DNA of 64,000 nucleotides from Sporofaciens musculi (GCF_009830285.1 NZ_WUQX01000001.1:5362838-5426837); one strand, 5' to 3'. Positions 34,129 through 44,232 are shown, numbered from the stretch's first letter. The notes: generated from the sequence alone by a model not told the origin. A program made the numbers and translations.

Positions 34129-35704
34129 CTGCAACGCCCCCATTCAGCCAGTTCTTCAATAACTGAGCAGAAATCTCTGCATTCTGTTCCGCGAATTCCC
34201 GTACATTCTTCTTGAGTTCCATACTCCTGTCGTTCTGAAGCTGAAGAAGCTCCTCATTCATATCAAGCACAGCCGGAATTTCTTCCACTGTCTCAGCTTC
34301 TTCGACCAGCTCCTCAATTTCCTCTTCATCCTGCTTCCGCCTTCTGACTATCAGGATAATAATAACTATAATTAACAGCAAGAGCAGAGCTGCGGCTGCA
34401 ATAATTGCCCACAACGGTATACTCTCCAGAATTCCGCCAGACGATACTTCTTCAGATTCATCGTCTGCATCGATTCCATCAAACGGCGCGCTCACAATCG
34501 CAATCTTCTCTTCCTGGGCGTCTGCCGCGATACCCGCCGCATTTCCCACCAGAGAACGAATCTGATTCTCTCTTAAGCTTCCATATCCATTACCGTTAAT
34601 CGCAACAGATACCGTAAGGTCCTCCAATTCGCCAGGATCAATCTGCCCTTCCTCTTTCAACTCGTTGACCAAATAATCCCGAACCGCGCTTTCACTGTAT
34701 GCATTCGTTCCGTCAGCATCCCCATCTGTATTATATTCAGGTGTATCTGCATTTGTCTCAGTCCCCGCAACTCCTCCAGCGCCATCTCCCGTTCCAGCCT
34801 GTTCCTCATAAAGCTCCTCATGGCTGATGATTCCCGACTTATCCTCCTCGTTAATCTTATCCGGAGTCGTATAAGTCGTCTGCTGGCGAATTAACCTTTC
34901 CATATTCAAACGGGCATGCGCAGTAACACGTACATTCTCCTGCCCATAGATTGGACCAAGTACCTTCATAACACTGGCAGAAATAGAGTTCTCCACCATT
35001 CTCGCAAGTTCTTCCGTGGTAGAACTATTGGAGGAATTCCCATTTCCATCTACAGAAACGTCATTTCCATTTCCATCAATAACCGCCACATCTTCAAGCT
35101 CCATCCCAGGGATACTTTTGGCCACCAGCCGCTGAATCGCAACGACCTGGTCTTCCGTCGGCGAACCGCCGTCCTGCATAATCGCAACAACCGAAGCGCT
35201 GGATTTTTCTTCCTCGTCATTCAAGGCATACTTACTTTCTTCTCCCAATGCAATCGTAACCTTGGCATCCTTCACACCATCAAACAGACGAATGGTAGAG
35301 CCGATACGATCCTGCAGTTCGTAGAGCTTGTAGGTCTTCTTATCCGAATCAGTGGTCAACATACTCGCATTATCCTTAAACGTATCATATGTAAATCCAT
35401 TCTTTGGATATCCTGCCTGAACAAGCGTCGCCTTCGTCTGGTCCACCGTGTCCTCTTTAACCATAATCGTCGATTCGCCATTAAACTTATAATCTATGCC
35501 GTCTTCCGTCAATTTCTGCGCAATCTGCTGCATTTCTTCCTGCCCCAGTCCGGAAAACAATTCCGTATACGGCCGGTTATTCAGGATGATCGCAATCGTC
35601 ACCGCACCACCAATCAACACCACCGCACCGACAATGATCATAATCTTCACTTTTCTGCTTAAATTGCCGACAAATTCTTTAAACTGCTCAAACTTTTCCT
35701 TCAT
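34115..35704 (-). CDS. fliF: Flagellar MS-ring protein FliF
   Basis: 529 aa with two transmembrane helices (about 20-42 and 435-460). The ring-building motifs are typical: NNRPYTELFSGLGQEEMQQI at the start, YKLYELQDRIGSTIRLFDGV, and RVTAHARLNMERLIRQQTTY. The C-terminal cytoplasmic tail (ELLQLQNDRSMELKKNVREF, LLKNWLNGG) is the FliG-binding segment. First structural ring of the basal body. It follows fliE. Confidence 0.95.
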   Translation of the reverse strand: MKEKFEQFKEFVGNLSRKVKIMIIVGAVVLIGGAVTIAIILNNRPYTELFSGLGQEEMQQIAQKLTEDGIDYKFNGESTIMVKEDTVDQTKATLVQAGYPKNGFTYDTFKDNASMLTTDSDKKTYKLYELQDRIGSTIRLFDGVKDAKVTIALGEESKYALNDEEEKSSASVVAIMQDGGSPTEDQVVAIQRLVAKSIPGMELEDVAVIDGNGNDVSVDGNGNSSNSSTTEELARMVENSISASVMKVLGPIYGQENVRVTAHARLNMERLIRQQTTYTTPDKINEEDKSGIISHEELYEEQAGTGDGAGGVAGTETNADTPEYNTDGDADGTNAYSESAVRDYLVNELKEEGQIDPGELEDLTVSVAINGNGYGSLRENQIRSLVGNAAGIAADAQEEKIAIVSAPFDGIDADDESEEVSSGGILESIPLWAIIAAAALLLLLIIVIIILIVRRRKQDEEEIEELVEEAETVEEIPAVLDMNEELLQLQNDRSMELKKNVREFAEQNAEISAQLLKNWLNGGVADGGE

Positions 35705-35790
35705 TGTCCAAAACTCTCTTACTTTCCGATTCTATGTATCATCGTTATTTTTTACAGTAAAAAATATCCGTCTACCATGTACACATCGTA

Positions 35791-36135
35791 CTATAGACTG
35801 ATACGCATAATCTCATTATAAGCCTCTAACGCCTTGGTACGCAACGACACCAACATATCCACGGCAAGCTGAGCCTCTGAAGACGCAATTCCAACCGTAT
35901 GCGGATCTTCAATCTGCCCTGTTGCCAGTTGATACTGCCTCTTTGCCAATGTATCTTCTGTTGACCTTACATTATCAATCGCTTCCTCAAAAATAGATTT
36001 AAATGCGGAAATCCCTTCCTGTCCCTTTATTGTGTCCGAGTCCGCAACTCTTGCCTCTCCATTCACATTTCCCAGACCTGATACAGCCGCCATACTCCTC
36101 AACGGCTGTAATGGTGTAATGAATCTATCTTCCAT
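35791..36135 (-). CDS. fliE: Hook-basal body junction protein FliE
   Basis: 114 aa. FKSIFEEAIDNVRSTEDTLA and the C-terminal VGIASSEAQLAVDMLVSLRT, then KALEAYNEIMRISL, are the FliE signature. It connects the MS ring/export gate to the rod. In this genome it follows flgB directly (127-base gap), because flgC has moved elsewhere. Confidence 0.93.
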   Translation of the reverse strand: MEDRFITPLQPLRSMAAVSGLGNVNGEARVADSDTIKGQEGISAFKSIFEEAIDNVRSTEDTLAKRQYQLATGQIEDPHTVGIASSEAQLAVDMLVSLRTKALEAYNEIMRISL

Positions 36136-36262
36136 ATTATATCAACCCTTTCTGCTGCGTTATTCTTATTTACACATCACGACTTTTACCTATTATAAAT
36201 ACATTCTTATAAATATATTTTGTAATGCAGATCTTCATAATACATCAAAGTTCACATATCAC

Positions 36263-36637
36263 TTACTGCGCTTTAATCGCCGTCTGATAACGCTTCACAT
36301 CGTTAGTCACTGACTGAATCAAATACTGATAATGCAACGTTGTTCTTGCCATCTTAGTATTCTCAACATCTGCATTAACATTGTTCTCATCCACTCTTCC
36401 AGAATTATCCCTGCTGTATACCAGACAATCCGCCTCATCAATCGCCTGACGAACCTTCCCATTGTCCTTCGTCTTACTTGCCGCCATCAGACGCTTACGG
36501 TAGATATCCTCAAAACTAACAGACTGGCACTTATACCCCGGAGTATTCACATTCGCAATATTCAAATCTATGATCTCCTGCTGCTTCCACAAGAAATCCA
36601 AAGATTTGTGTGCCATCGAAATCGTATTTCCAAACAT
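36263..36637 (-). CDS. flgB: Flagellar proximal rod protein FlgB
   Basis: 124 aa. AHKSLDFLWKQQEIIDLNIA, NVNTPGYKCQSVSFED and the C-terminal MARTTLHYQYLIQSVTNDVK are FlgB features. AAGGAAG lies 9 bases before the ATG. It is the first gene of the 27-kb leftward fla/che operon, with a strong promoter just upstream. Confidence 0.92.
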   Translation of the reverse strand: MFGNTISMAHKSLDFLWKQQEIIDLNIANVNTPGYKCQSVSFEDIYRKRLMAASKTKDNGKVRQAIDEADCLVYSRDNSGRVDENNVNADVENTKMARTTLHYQYLIQSVTNDVKRYQTAIKAQ

Positions 36638-36711
36638 CCTATGTCACTTCCTTTTTATTAATTGATAACTTTTCCGTTTTAAAGGTTGACATTCTCCAAC
36701 CACTCTTGTTC

Positions 36712-36740
36712 ATTATAGACTTTATTCTACAAAAAGTCTA
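36712..36740 (-). promoter_or_regulatory. Sigma-A promoter with a perfect operator-like dyad, for the fla/che operon
   Basis: On the minus strand TAGACT (36740-36735), a 17-base spacer and TATAAT (36717-36712) make a good vegetative promoter, 75 bases before flgB. The same bases form a perfect 8-bp inverted repeat: TAGACTTT at 36740-36733 and AAAGTCTA at 36723-36716. It overlaps the -35 box and the last two bases of the -10. This is the placement of a repressor operator. The binding protein is unknown. Confidence 0.65.
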
Positions 36741-36780
36741 CACTTTTCGTTAGAAAATAACATTTACTTAGTAAGAAAAT

Positions 36781-36798
36781 CCTGGTAAATTTATCAGG
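36781..36798 (-). terminator. Hairpin terminator after the lytic transglycosylase gene
   Basis: CCTGGTAAATTTATCAGG is an 18-base palindrome with one G-T pair. On the minus strand it is followed by ATTTTC, and on the plus strand by CTTTTT. It would separate the transglycosylase transcript from the fla/che promoter downstream. Confidence 0.55.
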
Positions 36799-36814
36799 CT
36801 TTTTCCAGCAACTT

Positions 36815-37657
36815 TTACAAAAACGTACTCTGTCCATTCATCTCAGAAAGAGAGCGCGTAATCACGCTGGCCCTGTTCATCATCTGAAGCCTCATCATCT
36901 CAACAAAATACTGGGCGTTTTCCTGAGACAAGGTATATGTACCGCTTTTCGAGGTATTGTTCTTCACCCCTGCTTCCTCTCCTCTAAGAGCCGTTCCATA
37001 AGCAAATGTCTTCTCTGCGCCTGTGTTCACATTCTTTTCCTCTACCGTCTTGCCTGTCGTCAGATTAGAATTCATATATCCCTTAATTCTTTGGATATAG
37101 TTTCTCGTCTCCTTAAACGGGGGAACACCTCCATATTTTGCAACGTTCCCGCTACCCGCATTGTATGCAGCCAACGCCAAATCTATGTTACCATTATACT
37201 TCTTAAGCTGCTGAGAAATATATTTGGCGCCTCCCATAATATTGCTTCTCGCGTCAAAGGGGTCCTCCACCCCAAGCGACCTCGCCGTAGCAGGCATCAA
37301 CTGCATAACCCCCTGCGCTCCAGCCGAAGATACCGCATTCGCATCGAAGCCAGACTCCGCTTTACCCATAGCTTTCAGCAAATTCAGCGGCACATCATAT
37401 AAATTCGCCGCTTCTTCAAAAATCGCATCCATACTCGTGCTTCCTGTCTGTATGGAAGATGTATCCTCCACCGCACCGGTATTCTTTACGGAATTCAATC
37501 TCATCATCGTATTATATATGTCTGCAAAGCTTTGACTTGCAGAAGACGTCTGCCCCGTATACGTATAAGACGGATCATCTGATATCCCTTGAATCTGGTT
37601 CAGAACATTACTCATATACTTGTACCAATTATTATAAATCGTATAATCCATTCCCAT
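36815..37657 (-). CDS. FlgJ-like lytic transglycosylase (SLT domain)
   Basis: About 280 aa from the ATG at 37657 (GGAGAGAAGG upstream). The first 85 residues are low complexity with no signal peptide. From about residue 90 comes a GEWL-type SLT domain: catalytic Glu in LLKAMGKAESGFDANAVS, then AQGVMQLMPATARSLGV, GGAKYISQQLKKY and DLALAAYNAGSGNVAKYGG. The last 40 residues (VEMMRLQMMNRASVITRS) resemble the rod-binding end of FlgJ-type proteins. It probably cuts peptidoglycan for the rod, exported by the flagellar route. It stands upstream of flgB in the same direction. Confidence 0.85.
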   Translation of the reverse strand: MGMDYTIYNNWYKYMSNVLNQIQGISDDPSYTYTGQTSSASQSFADIYNTMMRLNSVKNTGAVEDTSSIQTGSTSMDAIFEEAANLYDVPLNLLKAMGKAESGFDANAVSSAGAQGVMQLMPATARSLGVEDPFDARSNIMGGAKYISQQLKKYNGNIDLALAAYNAGSGNVAKYGGVPPFKETRNYIQRIKGYMNSNLTTGKTVEEKNVNTGAEKTFAYGTALRGEEAGVKNNTSKSGTYTLSQENAQYFVEMMRLQMMNRASVITRSLSEMNGQSTFL

Positions 37658-38098
37658 TGTCCTTCTCTCCATCCACAATTAAAGGCATAAATTATGTCCT
37701 ACTCCCAAGTACATTTACATATTATATTGTATAACTTAGCTTAAAACATACTTATACCACTCTATCTTATATTTATACCACGTTTTTTTCGTTTTGAAAA
37801 GGTTTTTAGGCCAACTTTTTTACAATTTATGCTATTATACGCCTTTAGGAAAGCAGAATAAAGTGTAAATGATTAAAAATATATTTAAATTATCATTTTA
37901 CATCCATCTTTTTCCCTCTTATAAAATTATAAATTTTATAAAACAAATTTACAGATACTGACAAAAATTTACCACAAAATATGACAGGAAACTTTTAAAC
38001 AGATATTTACTTTTATAGCAAAACGTTATAAAATAGAAAGTGCATATTACTCGTTATTTTATATTTTAACTATTATTATGTACTAGGAGGAATGAAAC
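37658..38098. other. Divergent AT-rich intergenic region
   Basis: 441 bases separate the leftward transglycosylase gene from the rightward chemoreceptor gene. No reading frame of note. A TATAAT-like box on the minus strand at 37726-37721 could serve the transglycosylase. The chemoreceptor start is a GTG at 38099 preceded at 8 bases by AGGAGG. I could not place a clear sigma-28 site for the chemoreceptor. Confidence 0.5.
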
Positions 38099-39961
38099 GT
38101 GTTTAGAAACTTAAAAGTGAGGAGCAAGCTGCTTCTCTCATTTGGAATTATGATGGGATTTTACATTGTCTCAATCATTGTAGCCAACTTCGGGCTCGAA
38201 CGTGTTCTCGAAGGATTAGAGAATTTTTACGACCGTCCTTATCCAATGGTTCGGTATTCTTTGGAGGCTGAGTCTTCCACACGTCAGAATCAGTTAAATA
38301 TGTTCCGTGCACTGACCACCGAAGATGAGACAAAGAGACAAGAGCTGCTGGGACAGGTCAACGACCTTGCACAAGTCATGAGCAACGCTCTTGATAAACT
38401 GACCGAGGTTTACGGCTCAGATGATGCTTTAGTATCCGCAGCTTTGGACGCGGCGTCCAAGTTAAAGACAGCCCGTGAAAAGTCTTTATCTTATCTGGAA
38501 GCCCACCAGGGAAATCAGGCGCTTTCTGTATTGAATGGTGAATATGCCGATGCCGGTATTGAATTCCAGGAAGCCATTGACGCAATTATTGAAAGAGCCG
38601 AGACAAATGCTGAATTATTCTACGAGGAAGGTCATGACACCAAAAAATTCTGTACAATCCTGTTGGTAGGCGTTGCACTTTTCAGCCTTTTTGTGATTTG
38701 TATTCTTGCACTCCGACTGACAAAGAGCCTTACCTCCCCAATCGTAGAGATTGAAAACGCTGTGAAAGAAATGGCAAAAGGTAATATGCATACAAAAGTT
38801 ACATACGAATCTAACGATGAACTGGGCGGACTCGCTGATAATCTTCGTTCTTTATTAAAGACTTTGTCCGGTTACATTGAGCATATCAGCCAGAGGCTTG
38901 GCTCTCTTGCAGATGGTGATTTGTCCGTTGAGATGGATATGGACTACCTTGGAGATTTCCAATCTCTTAAGCGTTCCTGCGGCAAGATTATTGAGTCTCT
39001 GAACGATGCCATGAGCCAACTCCATCAGGCATCCGACCAGGTTGCCGAAGGTTCTGAGCAGGTATCCAGCGGCGCTCAGGCGCTTAGCCAAGGCGCAACA
39101 GAGCAGGCAAGTTCCGTGGAAGAGTTGGTTGCTACTCTTAACGAATTATCTGACAAGGTCAACAAAACCGCTCACAATGCTCGTGATGTCAACGATCTTA
39201 TGGGCCTGACTGTGGGCGAGATTGACAACAGTAATAAGATGATGGAATCTATGATGACTGCCATGACCAGAATCAATGAGTGTTCCAGCGAGATCGAAAA
39301 GATTATTAAGACGATTGAAGATATTGCATTCCAGACCAATATCCTGGCATTGAACGCTGCTGTAGAGGCTGCACGTGCCGGAGAGGCTGGCAAGGGATTC
39401 GCAGTAGTTGCAGATGAAGTAAGAAGCCTTGCTTCCAAGAGCCAGGAGGCTGCAAAGGATACAACTGCACTGATCAGCAATTCTCTTACCGCTGTTTCAG
39501 AAGGAAATCAGATTGCATCTGATACACAGGAATCTCTGTTGAAGGTTGTGTCAAGCGCACAGAAGATTTCCGAGAATATGGCTGCTATCACAGAGGCGTC
39601 TGATATGCAGGCAGAAGGAATTCAGCAGGTTACACTTGGTATCGACCAGATTTCTTCCGTTATTCAGACGAACTCCGCTACGGCTGAGGAAAGCGCTGCG
39701 GCAAGCGAAGAACTTTACAGCCAGTCCAGTCTGCTCAAGAGCTTGGTAGGACGTTTCCGTTTGAAGACTATGGCGGGACCTATGACGCCAGTTGCAGCAA
39801 GAACTCCAGATCCTATTTCGGTTTCTGCTCCTGTTTCAATTCCAGATCCTATTCCAGAGCCTATTCCAGAGCCCGTTTCGGAGACAGTGGTAGTACCTGC
39901 ACCAGTTCCGAAGACTCCGGTAAGCAGCGGGGCTTTTGTGGATGATATGGCGAAATATTAA
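38099..39961 (+). CDS. Methyl-accepting chemotaxis protein with 4-helix-bundle sensor
   Basis: 620 aa from a GTG. TM1 at about 10-30 and TM2 at about 190-212 enclose a helical extracellular domain of the 4HB_MCP type (ESSTRQNQLNMFRALTTEDE). HAMP follows (LTSPIVEIENAVKEMAKGNM), then the signalling hairpin with AFQTNILALNAAVEAARAGE. After the hairpin is an unusual 60-residue Pro-rich tail of PxPIPEP repeats ending DDMAKY. Such a tail could tether adaptation enzymes, but no NWETF-type pentapeptide is present. Ligand unknown. It is monocistronic, with a strong terminator after it. Confidence 0.93.
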   Translation: MFRNLKVRSKLLLSFGIMMGFYIVSIIVANFGLERVLEGLENFYDRPYPMVRYSLEAESSTRQNQLNMFRALTTEDETKRQELLGQVNDLAQVMSNALDKLTEVYGSDDALVSAALDAASKLKTAREKSLSYLEAHQGNQALSVLNGEYADAGIEFQEAIDAIIERAETNAELFYEEGHDTKKFCTILLVGVALFSLFVICILALRLTKSLTSPIVEIENAVKEMAKGNMHTKVTYESNDELGGLADNLRSLLKTLSGYIEHISQRLGSLADGDLSVEMDMDYLGDFQSLKRSCGKIIESLNDAMSQLHQASDQVAEGSEQVSSGAQALSQGATEQASSVEELVATLNELSDKVNKTAHNARDVNDLMGLTVGEIDNSNKMMESMMTAMTRINECSSEIEKIIKTIEDIAFQTNILALNAAVEAARAGEAGKGFAVVADEVRSLASKSQEAAKDTTALISNSLTAVSEGNQIASDTQESLLKVVSSAQKISENMAAITEASDMQAEGIQQVTLGIDQISSVIQTNSATAEESAAASEELYSQSSLLKSLVGRFRLKTMAGPMTPVAARTPDPISVSAPVSIPDPIPEPIPEPVSETVVVPAPVPKTPVSSGAFVDDMAKY

Positions 39962-39990
39962 GAGCTTTGAATTTATAATCAATATTATAT

Positions 39991-40036
39991 TAAAGGGGGA
40001 CTCCTTCCATTGCAGAAGGAATCCCCTTTATTTTTT
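39991..40036 (+). terminator. Rho-independent terminator after the chemoreceptor
   Basis: AAAGGGGGA..TCCTTCC and GGAAGGA..TCCCCTTT form a long stem followed by TTTTTT. On the other strand it also closes the leftward glycosyltransferase genes of cassette 1. Confidence 0.9.
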
Positions 40037-40077
40037 ACTTAAAAAGACAGCATACGCCGACGAAAACAAAATAAACC

Positions 40078-42105
40078 TCATCCTTGTTTCCCCAGTCGTA
40101 ATATTTCCTGTTTCATCCGCAGAACCTCCAGATCCTCCGGTAAAAGCGGCAATAACTGCTCCATCACCCCATATGCTTCATTCCACTGTTTTACCTCTAT
40201 CAATCCCCGTAAAACCTGCTTCACCTGTCCTCCAAGCACTGTAAACTCCTCTGGCGCCCTCTTACTCTGGGCTTCCAGTTCTTCCTCCAGATTCCTTAGT
40301 AATTGACTTACCGCTCCCGACATTTGCGGATAGATCAATCCCCCTTCTTTCAAAAGAGTAAGGCTATCTTTAAATCGTCCCTCATCTATATGATCTAAAG
40401 CCTTTTTCAGAGCCACGGCGAACCGATATCTTGTCGGAAGGGCATAAGTCTCTGGAGCCGCTAAAGCTTCCTCTTTATATACTGCCTGTGCATCAGTCAG
40501 CACGCTTTCACAGTAACCCATTAATAAATCTCTTAATCTGGACGCCTCCAACAACTCCCTTGTCAACAACTTCTCCAGGTAGCACTGGTCTAATCTCCTC
40601 CTATAAAAGGGAAATCCATCTAATAAAGGCATGAGCTTCGGATAAAACGCTTCCATTTCCGTCCATTTCTTATTCCCTGTTACAGCTTCGGCATATTCGT
40701 TCCAAGCCTCCGGCGGCATCTTCTTCAACATGGGCTCCAGCAAAAATTGATTCCGTACGGCAATCTCTATCAATTCCCACTGAAAACCATCCGGACAGTC
40801 ATCAGCGCACTTCCGCCATAACGCCTTCGCTTCTTCCAAATGTCCCTGGCTCTCAGCATATAGTACTTTCTGGATACGCACATATGGGTTTTCGGTATCC
40901 AGACTGGCATACACCCCCAAGATTGCCTCCCTTTTCCCTTGATATTCCTTTTTCCATTCTTCCAACCGAGGATAATGCGGAAAGACTCGTTCCCTCTCCT
41001 CCCAGGGAATCCAGGTAAGAAGCTGGCTTGCCATCTGGAAATCCATGGCTTCCAAAGCAAAGAACAATCCGTCCATATACACCGGAACCATTTCCTTCGC
41101 GGCCATATCAAACGTGACTTCGGCAGCGTTCTGCAGCATAGCCTTTTCCCTATGCGTCAGAAGATACATAAGCTTCTCATGATAGAGTCTGACATATTTT
41201 AGCCCTTTCCTATATTCTCTAAGCTTTCTACATACCGTTACCAGCATTATGCTAAGATGAAGGGCGCCGGCCTCCAGAGTCCGTGGATGCTTAAGGATAC
41301 GCTCACCTTCCTCCAGGGCAAGCCTTAAATCGTCAGTATAGAAAATCAATAAGGGCAGGTTCACCTGTAACCATAGCTCATAGTTATAGATGCGTTTCTC
41401 CCTCCTGGCAAGCCAAAGCCCCTTCCTACAGTATTCAACCGCCGAGTCAAACTCACTCACACTTCTGTATTCCTGGGCAAGCTGCATACAGCATAATGGG
41501 GATGTAGGGTTATTTTCATACATTTCTAAAAGCAGCGGCAGGTTACGGCTGGTCCTCGTGTCCTTCTCCTCAAACCGCTCCTTCCTTGCATATCCGTAAT
41601 GATGGACAAATGCTGACAGATGTTTACATGGTTCTGCAAGAGGAATAAGATTCTCGTGGATTGGAAAAACAAACTCTGTTTCCGGTGTCAGACGACACAT
41701 TCTGCCTACGCCTCCATCGGAATAACGCTTCCCCTGAAAATCTAAATAATTTCGTGCAACATAAAAGGCAGACTGATACTGCCGATATTCCCCACTCTTA
41801 AAAAACTGGATAATTTCTGTTGTATCTTCAAACCACTCATCGTCGTCAATATACAGAAACCATTCTCCCCGCCCTTCCTTCAGCCCTGCATTTCGAGCTT
41901 TGGCAAAATCATCACACCAGGTAAATGGAATAATGTGGGATGTATACTGACGTACAAGCTCCAGCGTTTCTTCATTTTTACCGGTAAAGACAACAATCAA
42001 TTCACTGTCCAGCTCCCTAAGAAGTGGCTTCAAAGAAGCAAGACACTTCCCAAGGGTCTCCATCCGGTCCGATACCAGCATGGAAATTGTAAGCTGTATA
42101 TTCAT
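40078..42105 (-). CDS. Type A GT2-TPR glycosyltransferase, cassette 1 (GT-A1)
   Basis: 675 aa. The N-terminal ~200 residues are a family-2 glycosyltransferase: MNIQLTISMLVSDRMETLGK, IPFTWCDDFAKARNAGLKEG, then the DXD-type site FLYIDDDEWFED. The other ~470 residues are helical and TPR-like (SPLCCMQLAQEYRSVSEFDS, AVEYCRKGLWLARREKRIYN). No membrane segment. Its ATG overlaps the stop of GT-B1 (ATGA). I infer that the pair glycosylates the flagellin encoded just upstream, as TPR-GT proteins next to flagellins commonly do; the sugar is unknown. The N-terminal domain is nearly identical to that of GT-A3. Confidence 0.85.
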   Translation of the reverse strand: MNIQLTISMLVSDRMETLGKCLASLKPLLRELDSELIVVFTGKNEETLELVRQYTSHIIPFTWCDDFAKARNAGLKEGRGEWFLYIDDDEWFEDTTEIIQFFKSGEYRQYQSAFYVARNYLDFQGKRYSDGGVGRMCRLTPETEFVFPIHENLIPLAEPCKHLSAFVHHYGYARKERFEEKDTRTSRNLPLLLEMYENNPTSPLCCMQLAQEYRSVSEFDSAVEYCRKGLWLARREKRIYNYELWLQVNLPLLIFYTDDLRLALEEGERILKHPRTLEAGALHLSIMLVTVCRKLREYRKGLKYVRLYHEKLMYLLTHREKAMLQNAAEVTFDMAAKEMVPVYMDGLFFALEAMDFQMASQLLTWIPWEERERVFPHYPRLEEWKKEYQGKREAILGVYASLDTENPYVRIQKVLYAESQGHLEEAKALWRKCADDCPDGFQWELIEIAVRNQFLLEPMLKKMPPEAWNEYAEAVTGNKKWTEMEAFYPKLMPLLDGFPFYRRRLDQCYLEKLLTRELLEASRLRDLLMGYCESVLTDAQAVYKEEALAAPETYALPTRYRFAVALKKALDHIDEGRFKDSLTLLKEGGLIYPQMSGAVSQLLRNLEEELEAQSKRAPEEFTVLGGQVKQVLRGLIEVKQWNEAYGVMEQLLPLLPEDLEVLRMKQEILRLGKQG

Positions 42106-44173
42106 AGCTTTCTCCTCCTTATTAATTCCTGTCCTATCCAGATTAATTCCAGTTCTTCGGGCATCAGCGGAAGGACCTGCTTAAGAATCTGGGAAGCCTG
42201 TACCGTCTGGCTTGTATCTAGCAGAGCATAAAGTGTGTCCTTCATCTGTCCGGCAAGCTTAAGGAATTCTTCTCCTGCATGCAGGGCAGGGTTATCCATC
42301 CTTCGGGCAGCCTGGCGGAATAACTCTGTAATCACCCCCGTCATATCCGGCATAATATGGAGCGCCTCTCCCAACAGCCGGACAGCCTCCGGCATCTGCA
42401 TCTGCTCTAATTTCGCTAACGCTTCCAGGACAGTGGATGCAAAGCGGTATTCATTTGGCAGAGAGGAAATATTTTTCACTTCAAATATTTCGTCATGGTA
42501 TAAGCCTCTATAAAACTCCATGATACACAGACAGTAAGCTTCTAATGTTTGTATCAGTTCTTCCCAAAGAGGGAAGCCCTTGGATAATTTCTGCCTTAGT
42601 CGATGCTTTTTCAGGCATAGACTGTGAAACGGATAATCTTCTTTTAGATTTTCTTCACACGCCTGAATTCGACTGTTTAATGTATAGGGCAATTCCTCAA
42701 CCACTTTTGCGACAAAAACCCATGTATCCCAATCTGCCTGTTTGGCCAAAAGTGACACACTAATCTGATGACGGATGGCTTCTTTAAGGAGTAACTTCCT
42801 TAGATATGCTTCATCTGAATCTGGGTGAGTCATGCAGTGAAGAAGCAACGCACCTCCTTCATCAGTTTTATTATCTTGGAGCAAACACAATGCTTTTTGG
42901 AATAGCAGATAAACCGGTAACGCTTCTCCTTCCCTGAGAGAATTCGACGCATCTGAAGGAATGGAAGCATCTGTCCAAAATTTAGAAAACACTTTTCTAA
43001 AAGAGGATGTATATATCTCTTTCCAGCGTTCAAACTCCGGATAATAACGGCATAGGATATCCCCTTGTTCCCATGGCAGACGCTTTAAAAAGAAGAAAGC
43101 ATCTTCCTGTGCATCTAATTTTAATGCACAAGCAACACAATCCACCCGTGCCCCATAGAGGTGGTCTGGAGTTTTAATATAACCTTCGCAAAACTCCCCA
43201 TAGGTTTGCTGTTCCCAAAGCTTTTTGTTTTCGTCCATTTCTTTCAGAAGCTTTTCAAATTTGTACCCATAACATACTGCCTTTTCTGGTTCTTTTGCCT
43301 CTCTGCACAGATGAATAAGCTGCTGATAAAGCACCAAACAAATCAACTCCGTTAGAGCTTCCTGTGTTATGAGGGTTTCGAGTTCTAAAACGGCTGATCT
43401 GTTCCCTGGTTTGTTAGAAACAAGGTAGGAAAGATAAGCCTTAAACCACCCTGATGAATACAAGTCCCCCGATTCACGGCAGACGCAAAGCCCTCTTCGG
43501 CAGTATTCTTCTGCCGCTTTCCAATCTCCTGCCAGTTCAAGCTCTTTGGAAATCTGTATATAATTTTTTACCTGCTTTGGATGACTCTCAATAGCTTGTA
43601 AAAGCAGGGGAATATTTCGGGATGTTTTTGAATATTTCTATTTTCAGCATCCTTTACATAACCGTAATGATGGACGCAGGTTTGTAAATATTTACAAGGC
43701 TCTATACGCGGGACTAATTCTTCATGAATTGCCCCCTGAAATCGGCTTTCTGGATATCTTTGCACCATCCGAAAAGCGGAAAAGTCAGAATATTTTGTTC
43801 CATTCCAGTTCTCATAATTCCGTTGTATATAATGGGCGCTGTGATAATGCTTATACTCACCGCTTAGGAAGAACTGGCAGATTTCTTCCACATCGTCAAA
43901 CCACTCATCATCGTCAAGATAGAGGAACCATTCTCCCTGTGCAGCCTTTAAGCCAATATTTCTGGCGGCGGAAAAATCATCACACCATTCAAAGGTTATG
44001 ACCTGGGGCGTATACTTTTGGGCAATTTCCAGAACCTTTTCGTCTGTTCCGGTAAATACAATAATTAATTCACTTGGAATCTTCACAAGGAGCGGTTTTA
44101 AGGAATCCAGGCAGCGTTCCAGGGATTCCCTGCGGTTGGAAGCAAGAAGGGAGATGGTAAGTATAATATCCAT
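42102..44173 (-). CDS. Type B GT2-TPR glycosyltransferase, cassette 1 (GT-B1), frame broken once
   Basis: The ATG at 44173 follows the flagellin-1 terminator. GT2 domain: MDIILTISLLASNRRESLER, TFEWCDDFSAARNIGLKAAQ, FLYLDDDEWFDDVEEI. The frame is lost at an A5 run (coding strand 43629-43625). A sixth A gives NIQKTSRNIPLLLQAIESHP, as in the intact GT-B2, and the reading continues to the stop at 42102 for 690 codons. The C-terminal ~480 residues are TPR-like. Likely flagellin glycosyltransferase by context. It ends with the RRRKL tail shared with GT-B3. Confidence 0.82.
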
Positions 44174-44194
44174 AAGAAATATAATCCTCCTGTG

Positions 44195-44232
44195 GGAAAA
44201 AGAAAGCGCCCATCCAATGGACCGGCGCTTTC
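44195..44232 (-). terminator. Flagellin-1/GT-B1 intergenic terminator
   Basis: GAAAGCGCC/GGCGCTTTC stem with an inner TCCATTGGA loop, followed on the minus strand by a T-run. It lies between flagellin and glycosyltransferase, so transcription of the latter must be read-through or from a weak site. The same hairpin recurs in all four cassettes. Confidence 0.85.

Noticed and set aside
34916..35662. 248-codon plus-strand frame opposite fliF
   Set aside because: Antisense shadow of a certain gene; composition (Arg/His/Asn) is that of a reversed frame.
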